7,076 bases of DNA. Origin: Alphaproteobacteria bacterium UBA5343 (GTDB taxonomy: Bacteria; Pseudomonadota; Alphaproteobacteria; RF32; UBA5343). This document shows, piece after piece, positions 1-5,742 of the stretch. Position 1 is the first letter of the stretch. Each line of letters begins with the position of its first letter. Position numbers and translations under genes: made by a program. A model generated the notes under the pieces. That model worked only from the letters and a program-made list of their open reading frames with translations. It was not told where the DNA came from and did no database searches. The stretch is taken from NCBI GenBank assembly GCA_002410125.1, contig DHQH01000094.1:1-7076 (forward strand). The letters run 5' to 3'.

Positions 1-54
1 AATCTGAGAGGATGATACCTGCCATTTGGTTTAGAAAAAGTTCCACTAAACATT

Positions 55-759
55 ATGGGAGAGGGGATAGGGCTTGTAAATAGCATAACAGATTATGTCT
101 CAGGCCTTGATGGATCAGCTATGCAAATTCCATATATGCCAGCTTGGGGGATTTCTATTATTGCTATTGGTTTGTTATGGCTATGTCTATGGCAGAAAAA
201 ATGGCGATTATGGGGGATATTGCCAATATTACTGGGTATAATTTCTCCAGTTTTTAATGACTATCCAGATGTAATTGTTACTAAAAAAGCTGATGTTATA
301 GCTTTAAAGGTTTCAGAAAATAGGGATTATATTATATTACCAAGGAGCAGGGGTGGTAGATTTGATAAATCAATGCTCCACACCAAATTAGCCTTTTTAA
401 CTAGCAATTATGAAAAACAAATCATAAAACATATTTACAATGGCAAAAAATCTTTATGTAAATTGAAAAAAGCAGATTGCAATAATTTTAGTCTAAAATG
501 TGATGATATGAGCTGCATCTATAAAAGAAATAGCCAGTCAGTTGCTATCACTAAATTTCTAAAATCATTAAATAGAGACTGTAAAGAACATGATATTGTT
601 ATCTCTAGTGATTATATGAAAAAAGAATATTGTAAATCTCCCAAACTTGTAATTCACCGCCGTGATTTATGGAGCAATAACTCCTATGCAATCTGGCTCA
701 AAGAAGAGGGAATCTCTTATAAGACTCACCCTGAACAAAAAATCCGCCTCTGGGATTGA
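55..759 (+). CDS. comEC: C-terminal part of a ComEC/Rec2-like competence protein (probably a broken gene)
   Basis: ComEC forms the inner-membrane channel that takes up single-stranded DNA during natural transformation. Only the C-terminal part is here: two membrane segments (about residues 31-46 and 51-66), then a soluble domain. That domain has features I associate with alphaproteobacterial ComEC C-termini: PDVIVTKKADVIALK (71-85), a Cys-rich patch with C135, C142, C149, C154, then DC at 174-175, DIVISS (180-185) and VIHRRDLW (199-206). The usual length is roughly 650-750 residues, so most of the channel is missing. The start at 55 is only the first ATG. The same frame reads YLPFGLE just upstream, which resembles the family's MPFGLE stretch, before an in-frame TGA at 13-15. 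The gene is therefore a 3' remnant, a split gene or a frameshifted copy. It ends in tandem stops TGA TAA. Family call fairly sure; functional state unknown because upstream DNA is not visible. Confidence 0.72.
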   Translation: MGEGIGLVNSITDYVSGLDGSAMQIPYMPAWGISIIAIGLLWLCLWQKKWRLWGILPILLGIISPVFNDYPDVIVTKKADVIALKVSENRDYIILPRSRGGRFDKSMLHTKLAFLTSNYEKQIIKHIYNGKKSLCKLKKADCNNFSLKCDDMSCIYKRNSQSVAITKFLKSLNRDCKEHDIVISSDYMKKEYCKSPKLVIHRRDLWSNNSYAIWLKEEGISYKTHPEQKIRLWD

Positions 760-799
760 TAATATAAAAATTTTATCCAATATATTTTATTTTTCTTAT

Positions 800-828
800 T
801 TGACGAATGGACAAAATTTTGCTATAAT
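800..828 (+). promoter_or_regulatory. Strong sigma-70 type promoter
   Basis: TTGACG at 800-805 and TATAAT at 823-828 are separated by exactly 17 bases. This is one mismatch from the full bacterial consensus and the best promoter I see in the window. Transcription should start near 834-836. No open reading frame begins for almost 290 bases, so it drives either a small RNA (835-930) or a long leader for the gene at 1124. It lies downstream of the comEC fragment and does not serve that gene. Confidence 0.6.
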
Positions 829-834
829 ATCCGT

Positions 835-930
835 CTAAAGAAGTATTATTCTTCTTATTTTGAAGTGAAATTAACAGATAATCAATTAGTTGGTTGGGTT
901 TCGACCTAATTAGAGTTTGATAATTTTTTT
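835..930 (+). ncRNA. Candidate small RNA or structured leader
   Basis: Transcription from the 800-828 promoter would first make a small hairpin: AAGAAG (838-843) pairs with CTTCTT (851-856). It would then make a long imperfect hairpin: AAATTA (868-873) with TAATTT (921-926), CAGAT (875-879) with GTTTG (915-919, two G-U pairs), and AATTAG (884-889) with CTAATT (906-911). The long hairpin runs into seven T (924-930), as in a Rho-independent terminator. It matches no RNA family I know; SRP RNA, tmRNA and RNase P motifs are absent, and it is too short for typical 6S RNA. It could instead be an attenuator ahead of the gene at 1124. The stems are AU-rich, so folding by chance is possible. Confidence 0.38.
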
Positions 931-1123
931 GATGCTGTGTTTTATATTTATATAGTTTTTGATTGAGCAAAGTTGCAATAAATGCTCCATATCCGAACAA
1001 TAGTAAGATATGTTATAAAAACAAATACTACCCCTAAATATAAAAAATAGATAAAAATCACATTCGTGAAACATCAATTAAATAACAAATTAAAAGCTTT
1101 TTGATTCACAAAAATATTGTCTT
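931..1123 (+). other. AT-rich spacer, nothing definite
   Basis: Between the candidate RNA and the membrane protein gene I see no gene, clear promoter or operator. There is a weak inverted repeat, GAGCA (965-969) with TGCTC (983-987). No Shine-Dalgarno-like sequence lies in the last 20 bases before the ATG at 1124. With the candidate RNA and promoter, this makes 760-1123 a gap without a convincing protein gene. Confidence 0.5.
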
Positions 1124-2806
1124 ATGGCAACAAATAACTTTTATAGCAACTACGCCAGTCGTGAGAAAACAAGTGAAGGTCATTACTTTCAATTTGGATA
1201 TCACTTTAAAACTGGTTGGTTTCGCCTTTTATGGCGGATGTTTTTACTCATCCTTTCTTCTCCCTTTCGCCTCGTTTGGGGGATAATAAAAGGATTAGGA
1301 AAACTTTTGGTTTGGTTATTCCGACCATTACTGAGGGTATTCAAGTGGTTCGCCAATCTATTAGGTCGATTTATCGACTGGTTGGCCAGAAAACTCGGGC
1401 GTTACTGGCTGTTTTTTAGCCGGTTGATGGTCTGGCTCTCTGTTGCTGCACTGCTTGCAGTGATGATCATTGTTATCATTGCATTTTGGCATGATCCAAT
1501 GATGTTATTAGGGTTATTTATTGGCATGTTAGTGCTGATATTTCTGATAGCCTTAATAAGCGATGCACTTCCAGAACTTTGGCAGTTGGTGGAGATGGTA
1601 GTCGTTTGGCTAATCATCGCACTGCTAATCCTAGTAGGAGTTATATGTTGTTTAATTATGATACCATTCATTGTCACTGCTATAGTTTTTCTTCTATTTG
1701 TTGCTTTTACAGGAGTAATAATCTCTCTAGTCTGGTCATTCTTATGCTGGATAATTAGAGGGATTAGAGCAATTGTTAACTGGATAGCAACATATTGGAA
1801 ATCTATTATAATAGCATTGTTGATAATAACCTCAGTGGTTATTTTAGTATTGTTATTTTGGTTAGGTATGATTCCGATGATTGTTGCTTGGATATTACTT
1901 GCAATAGCTGTAGCTATCATTTTTGTAGCTATCATTGCATTTTACCAAATATCTAAGTTAGTAGGTCAACTTTTGATTTGGTTTGGTAACTTATTTGCAG
2001 GTAGTACAGCAACTGCTCGAGTTGTTCGTCCAACTCCTGTAAAGGAAGTTGAAAAACCAGTAGAACAAACTGAAAAGCAACCGCGAGAAAATCGTGCTTG
2101 GCTATATTATAGCTGGGTATCAATTTTAGCATTAATAGCCTTATTGGTTATGTTGCTGTTCTTGAAAGATTGTTCATGGTTACAGCCTGTTCCTGCACCT
2201 GTTGTTATCGAACAACCCGTTGAGGTGAAGGATACTGTAGTAATTGACGAGCCACGAAGAGACATAACCATTGATGCCTTAGAGGTACGGTTATATCTTG
2301 ATGGTATGCAAGAAGCTCCTGTTCGTATTAACGATACTGTTTACCTGTATGGTGCTGGTATCAAGATTTACGATATGTCTGTGGCTGAAGATGGCGAAGC
2401 CGCTATTTGGAGTATCGACTGGTTGGAGAATGAGAAAAATCATCTCGAGGGTCGTTTGACTCGTGAACTTACTCACGAAGAGATGACCGGACTTTTATTG
2501 GTATATGCTCGCATGGGTAGAAGTGGATTCCGTAAGGATCTACTTGAAGCAGTCAATAACGGTGGAACTTACCAAGACAAGTTTCAATTCGAGGGCTCTT
2601 CATTCAAATACAATCGCGAGAGTCTCCAATATTTCTGGGTGCTTTACAATGTGTTTGAAGGCGAACTAGTTGCGGAGGAGATTTTCAAACTTCCAAAGCT
2701 GAGCTACCGACGATTACCTTTAGAGGCAATTTACGAAGATGATGGCACCCCCATCAAATTCACTAAATGCTCCGATGAGGTAAGAGCAATTTTACTTGGA
2801 CAATAG
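1124..2806 (+). CDS. Unrecognised polytopic membrane protein with 11-residue repeats and a C-terminal soluble domain
   Basis: I do not recognise this 560-residue protein. After a polar N-terminus (1-30), residues 48-102 form five tandem 11-residue units with the pattern G-R-h-h-x-W-h-x-R-x-L (h hydrophobic). About six hydrophobic segments follow (roughly 102-122, 126-147, 157-180, 182-208, 226-250, 250-275), with a degenerate repeat copy at 281-291. A charged Lys/Glu/Pro linker (303-325) leads to another membrane segment (330-347) ending LKDC, then a Pro/Val linker and a soluble domain (about 380-560) with no motif I can name. That domain is probably periplasmic. The start at 1124 precedes the polar leader but has no Shine-Dalgarno, unlike lexA, lysS and the deacetylase gene. 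By hand count 22 of 29 Arg codons are CGN, against 5 of 25 in lysS. It lies between comEC and lexA and has its own terminator. Real gene: confident. Function: unknown. Acquired origin: inference. Confidence 0.78.
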   Translation: MATNNFYSNYASREKTSEGHYFQFGYHFKTGWFRLLWRMFLLILSSPFRLVWGIIKGLGKLLVWLFRPLLRVFKWFANLLGRFIDWLARKLGRYWLFFSRLMVWLSVAALLAVMIIVIIAFWHDPMMLLGLFIGMLVLIFLIALISDALPELWQLVEMVVVWLIIALLILVGVICCLIMIPFIVTAIVFLLFVAFTGVIISLVWSFLCWIIRGIRAIVNWIATYWKSIIIALLIITSVVILVLLFWLGMIPMIVAWILLAIAVAIIFVAIIAFYQISKLVGQLLIWFGNLFAGSTATARVVRPTPVKEVEKPVEQTEKQPRENRAWLYYSWVSILALIALLVMLLFLKDCSWLQPVPAPVVIEQPVEVKDTVVIDEPRRDITIDALEVRLYLDGMQEAPVRINDTVYLYGAGIKIYDMSVAEDGEAAIWSIDWLENEKNHLEGRLTRELTHEEMTGLLLVYARMGRSGFRKDLLEAVNNGGTYQDKFQFEGSSFKYNRESLQYFWVLYNVFEGELVAEEIFKLPKLSYRRLPLEAIYEDDGTPIKFTKCSDEVRAILLGQ

Positions 2807-2828
2807 GGGCTAACACCCCGCAATATAT

Positions 2829-2866
2829 AAAAAATGGTGTGATTTTATATCACACCATTTTTTTTG
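2829..2866 (+). terminator. Strong intrinsic terminator, probably bidirectional
   Basis: A 15-base perfect stem (2829-2843 with 2849-2863), core ATGGTGTGAT / ATCACACCAT, closes a 5-base loop. On the plus strand it is followed by eight T (2858-2865). On the minus strand the complementary A-run gives a U-tract as well. It sits 22 bases after the stop of the membrane protein gene and could also stop transcription arriving from lexA, which converges on it. Confidence 0.85.
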
Positions 2867-2887
2867 TTTAAATCAAATATCTATATT

Positions 2888-2930
2888 GTCATACTCGAGC
2901 CAGATTTATCTGAATAGCTCGGGTATCCAG
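2888..2930. repeat. Palindromic intergenic repeat, GTCAT...ATCCAG type
   Basis: Outer arms ATACTCGAGC (2891-2900) and GCTCGGGTAT (2917-2926) pair with one G-U. An inner stem CAGAT (2901-2905) / ATCTG (2908-2912) closes a two-base loop, with AATA (2913-2916) as a bulge. The GTCAT start and ATCCAG end resemble a widespread class of short dispersed palindromes in alphaproteobacterial intergenic DNA. Only one copy is present here, so repeat status rests on family resemblance. Confidence 0.55.
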
Positions 2931-3102
2931 AACATAATAAAATTAATCCACGATTAGTCGTGCAAAAGATGAAGATATATTTAACTATTATATTAGGTAA
3001 GTTTTAGGCAACAAGAAATTTTGCGATTGATTTTAGCAATTACTAAATGACTTGAGCAAAATATTCTTAGTTAACAACGAAATTACCAATAGAATGGTTA
3101 AA
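2931..3102. other. Remainder of the lexA downstream spacer
   Basis: No gene seen. A short perfect inverted repeat, CACGA (2949-2953) with TCGTG (2958-2962), lies 140 bases beyond the lexA stop. Read on the minus strand it has only a weak, interrupted T-run after it, so I do not call it a terminator. The rest is AT-rich without clear structure. Confidence 0.4.
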
Positions 3103-3774
3103 TTAGTGATAGGTGCGAAACAGTGAAACCAACTTCCCTTGAATCTTCAAATTACCCTTGCTCATCACTCTTGTTTCATGTGATGGATTGTGAGGGATAA
3201 GGTGAATTTCACTACCAACTTGTCTATATTCTTTCAATGTTGCTTCTTGATCATCTATTAATGCAACGACAATATCACCATTTCTCGCAGTTTGGCATTC
3301 TTGAATAACAACAGTATCACCATCATTAATCCCAGCCTCAATCATAGAATCCCCATCAATCGTAAGTGCATATAGCTTTCCACTAGCAGATGCAAAATCA
3401 GCTGGAATTTTCACTCTATCATTTTCATTAGCAATCGCTTCAATTGGAGTTCCAGCAGCAATCTTTCCATAAAGTGGTAGCTCCACAATATCATTACTAT
3501 TAGCAGGAATAGGGGCAGCACTAGCTTGTTTTTCAGCTGCCTCAGCATCAAACTTTTTTATCTTTGGCACCTTTATCACTTCTAAGGCTCTAGCACGGTG
3601 AGGAAGCTTTTTAATAAATCCTCGCTCTTCTAATGCAGATATTAATCTATGAATACCAGACTTAGATTTAAGACCAACCGCATCTTTCATCTCATCAAAA
3701 GATGGGCAAATAGCTGTTTCTTTTAGTCTTTTATCAATAAATTTCAGTAATTGATATTGTTTCTTAGTAAGCAT
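3103..3774 (-). CDS. lexA: LexA, SOS-response repressor and self-cleaving protease
   Basis: LexA represses DNA-damage genes and is inactivated when RecA filaments trigger its self-cleavage. Residues 1-65 are the winged-helix DNA-binding domain, including PSFDEMKDAVGLKSKSGIHR (24-43), in the form typical of alphaproteobacterial LexA. An Ala-rich linker (about 78-92) joins it to the S24 peptidase domain. The cleavage site is A107-G108 in KIAAGTP. The catalytic pair is S143 (GDSM) and K181 (ATLKEY). All key residues are present, and 223 residues fits the family. The start is well supported: AAGGAG lies 8 bases before the ATG (plus-strand CTCCTT at 3783-3788). It is transcribed divergently from lysS and converges on the membrane protein gene. 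A LexA operator lies inside its own promoter, so autorepression is expected. Confidence 0.96.
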   Translation of the reverse strand: MLTKKQYQLLKFIDKRLKETAICPSFDEMKDAVGLKSKSGIHRLISALEERGFIKKLPHRARALEVIKVPKIKKFDAEAAEKQASAAPIPANSNDIVELPLYGKIAAGTPIEAIANENDRVKIPADFASASGKLYALTIDGDSMIEAGINDGDTVVIQECQTARNGDIVVALIDDQEATLKEYRQVGSEIHLIPHNPSHETRVMSKGNLKIQGKLVSLFRTYH

Positions 3775-3810
3775 AGTAAAAACTCCTTAATATAAAAATG
3801 TCATACCTCT

Positions 3811-3825
3811 GTTCTATTTTAGTTC
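3811..3825. promoter_or_regulatory. LexA operator (SOS box), GTTC-N7-GTTC
   Basis: Plus strand reads GTTC at 3811-3814, seven bases, then GTTC at 3822-3825. This direct repeat is the known LexA box of alphaproteobacteria and differs from the E. coli CTGT-N8-ACAG box. It lies 37-51 bases upstream of the lexA start, between and over the promoter elements, where binding would block RNA polymerase. A near-match follows: GAAC at 3840-3843, seven bases, then GAAT at 3851-3854. Confidence 0.78.
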
Positions 3826-3839
3826 TTGGTAAAAGTCAA
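3811..3839 (-). promoter_or_regulatory. lexA promoter
   Basis: Read on the minus strand, TTGACT (plus 3834-3839) and TAGAAC (plus 3811-3816) are 17 bases apart. The -35 matches five of six consensus bases and the -10 four of six. The LexA operator fills the spacer and the -10, the layout expected for autorepression. The start of transcription would be near 3803, leaving a leader of roughly 30 bases with the Shine-Dalgarno. Confidence 0.52.
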
Positions 3840-3978
3840 GAACAAAAAGAGAATTTTCTTTGATTTTTTCTAACATCCAAACCTAAAAATCACATCTAAA
3901 CAGTTTTTTATTGCTTTTTTCACCATTTTACATTATTAAATTACGGGTTAAATAAACACAAATTAAAGGATTAGAAAA

Positions 3979-5463
3979 ATGGCAGAACAAAATACCGAAA
4001 ACAATGGTATTCATAGAGAATCAAGATTAAAAAAATATAACGAATTATTAGAAATGGGTGTTAATCCATACCCATATTGTTTCAAGCCAACTCACTATGC
4101 CAAAGACTTACAAGATAAGTATAAAGACTTAGAAAATGATACAGAAACCGAAGATATAGTAACTGTTGCAGGTCGTGCTATGGCGATTAGAAACAATGGT
4201 ATGTTTATTGATATGCATGATTCAACTGATAAGATTCAAATCTTCTGCCACAAGAAACACTTATCTAAAGAACAGTTAAAGCAAGTAAAATTAGCAGACT
4301 TAGGTGATATGGTTGGAATTACAGGTATTGTAAGAAGAACAGGTAGAGGTGAATTATCAATCGCAGCTCAAGAAGTCTCAATCATTGCAAAATCTCTACA
4401 ACCACTTCCTGAAAAATTTCACGGTCTTACAGATGTAGAAGCAAGATACCGTCAAAGATATGTAGATTTTATCATCAATAAAGATAGCCGTGAAACATTT
4501 ATAAAAAGATGTGAAATCGTATCAGCGATTAGACGATGCTTAGAAGAAAAAACATTTTTAGAAGTTGAAACTCCAATCTTACATCCAATTATGGGTGGAG
4601 CTAATGCAAAACCATTCATCACTCACCACAATACTTTAGATATGGATTTATTCCTAAGAGTTGCACCAGAGCTATATCTTAAAAAATTAATCATTGGTGG
4701 AATTGATAAAGTGTTTGAAATTGGTAGAAACTTTAGAAATGAGGGTATTGATAAATCTCATAATCCAGAATTCACCGCTCTAGAAGTTTACCAAGCCTAT
4801 GCAGATTATAATGATATGGCAGATTTAATGTCTGATATGATTAGATATGCAGCTAAAAAAGTAACAGGTTCAGAAATTATAGAATTTGGTGAGCATAAAC
4901 TAGACTTATCAAAACCATTCCCTAAAAAATCAATGATTGATTTAATTAAAGAATATGTAAATATTGATTTATTAGAAGCCAAAGATGCAAAAGAAGCAAT
5001 TGCAATGGCAAAATCTGTAGATGTTCATGTTGATGAGGATTGCAATTGGGGGCAAGTAGTTCAAGAAGTATTTGATGAAAAAGTAGAACATAACCTAATT
5101 CAACCAATTCATGTTATGGATTTACCAAAAGATATTTCTCCTTTGGCAAAAACTCACAGAGACAATGACAGATTGGTAGAACATTTCGATACTTATATCG
5201 CAGGTATGGAGCTTGGTTGTGCTTATTCTGAATTATCAAATCCATTAGAGCAAGTTGAAAGATTTAACTCTCAAGCCGATGCTAGAGAAAAAGGCGATGA
5301 TGAGGCTCAAATGTTTGATGAAAGTTTCATTGATGCTCTTGAGCATGGTTTCCCTCCATCAGGTGGACTTGGAATGGGTATTGATAGACTAGCTATCATT
5401 TTAACAAACTCCGCAACTATCAGAGATGTGATAGCATTCCCAACTCTTCGCCCAAAGGGATAA
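3979..5463 (+). CDS. lysS: Lysyl-tRNA synthetase, class II
   Basis: This enzyme charges tRNA-Lys with lysine in the cytoplasm using ATP. The N-terminal OB-fold anticodon-binding domain spans about residues 60-145 ([20 protein letters not shown] at 61-80). The class II catalytic core follows: motif 1 around FLEVETPIL (193-201), PELYLKKL (230-237), motif 2 with RNFRNEGID (250-258) and [11 protein letters not shown] (261-271), and motif 3 [13 protein letters not shown] (463-475). At 494 residues it is full length. AAAGGA (3965-3970) lies 8 bases before the ATG. A weak promoter candidate is TTGCTT (3911-3916), 17 bases, TATTAA (3934-3939). It is divergent from lexA and ends at a clear terminator, so it is probably a single-gene unit. 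In the stretch ELGCAYSEL (411-419) a Cys stands where the family usually has Asn. Many alphaproteobacteria use the unrelated class I enzyme, so a class II copy here is notable. Confidence 0.96.
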   Translation: MAEQNTENNGIHRESRLKKYNELLEMGVNPYPYCFKPTHYAKDLQDKYKDLENDTETEDIVTVAGRAMAIRNNGMFIDMHDSTDKIQIFCHKKHLSKEQLKQVKLADLGDMVGITGIVRRTGRGELSIAAQEVSIIAKSLQPLPEKFHGLTDVEARYRQRYVDFIINKDSRETFIKRCEIVSAIRRCLEEKTFLEVETPILHPIMGGANAKPFITHHNTLDMDLFLRVAPELYLKKLIIGGIDKVFEIGRNFRNEGIDKSHNPEFTALEVYQAYADYNDMADLMSDMIRYAAKKVTGSEIIEFGEHKLDLSKPFPKKSMIDLIKEYVNIDLLEAKDAKEAIAMAKSVDVHVDEDCNWGQVVQEVFDEKVEHNLIQPIHVMDLPKDISPLAKTHRDNDRLVEHFDTYIAGMELGCAYSELSNPLEQVERFNSQADAREKGDDEAQMFDESFIDALEHGFPPSGGLGMGIDRLAIILTNSATIRDVIAFPTLRPKG

Positions 5464-5489
5464 AGAGATAGATAATATCATAATGAGAG

Positions 5490-5516
5490 TGCCGGTTATT
5501 TTAGCCGGCATTTTTC
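5490..5516 (+). terminator. Intrinsic terminator of lysS
   Basis: TGCCGGTTA (5490-5498) pairs with TAGCCGGCA (5502-5510) through a GC-rich core, with one G-U pair and a three-base loop, followed by TTTTTC. It starts 27 bases after the lysS stop codon. Confidence 0.88.
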
Positions 5517-5523
5517 TTAGCAT

Positions 5524-5560
5524 CGTCATTGCGAGGGCTTTAGCCCGTGGCAATCTAGTC
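5524..5560. repeat. Palindromic repeat, copy 1 (CGTCATTGCGAGG type)
   Basis: This 37-base unit folds as ATTGC / GCAAT outer and GGGC / GCCC inner stems around a TTTA loop. It is identical to the copy at 5572-5608. The GTCATTGCGAG...GCAATC form is a common dispersed intergenic repeat in Rickettsiales-like and other AT-rich alphaproteobacteria. It lies between the lysS terminator and the deacetylase gene and has no sign of coding. Confidence 0.8.
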
Positions 5561-5571
5561 CTCTCTTCCTC

Positions 5572-5608
5572 CGTCATTGCGAGGGCTTTAGCCCGTGGCA
5601 ATCTAGTC
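5572..5608. repeat. Palindromic repeat, copy 2 (CGTCATTGCGAGG type)
   Basis: Exact second copy of the 37-base palindrome, same orientation, starting 48 bases after copy 1 with an 11-base pyrimidine-rich spacer. Two copies alone are not a CRISPR array: the spacer is too short and no cas gene is visible. Confidence 0.8.
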
Positions 5609-5742
5609 ATTATTATTTATGGGATAACCCAACATTGCTCTTTTCATAAAAACTCATTTGTTATAAAAATGAAATAGAACTAGCAAAAGAGGTCACTTTG
5701 ATAAATTTCAAGAAATCAAAAATCAGAGCAAAAGGAACTGAT

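Noticed and set aside
13..15. TGA read as tryptophan (altered genetic code)
   Set aside because: I found no other internal TGA in the intact genes; a broken comEC is simpler.
773..1000. 75-residue open frame on the minus strand
   Set aside because: It needs a TTG start, has no Shine-Dalgarno, resembles nothing, and lies over the strong plus-strand promoter and the candidate RNA.
1402..1935. 177-residue open frame antisense to the membrane protein gene
   Set aside because: It is a Thr/Ile/Asn-rich mirror of the hydrophobic codons on the other strand, a typical shadow.
2949..2962. CACGA/TCGTG hairpin as the lexA terminator
   Set aside because: The stem is five bases with a weak T-run, and it lies far beyond the stop; the 2829-2866 hairpin is a better candidate.
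5524..5608. Possible mini CRISPR array
   Set aside because: There are only two units, an 11-base spacer, an internal palindrome typical of dispersed repeats, and no cas genes.
5401..5677. Short open frames across the two palindromic repeats, both strands, giving repeated ARALARG-like peptides
   Set aside because: The apparent peptide repeat comes from the duplicated DNA palindrome, and the frames run through the lysS terminator.
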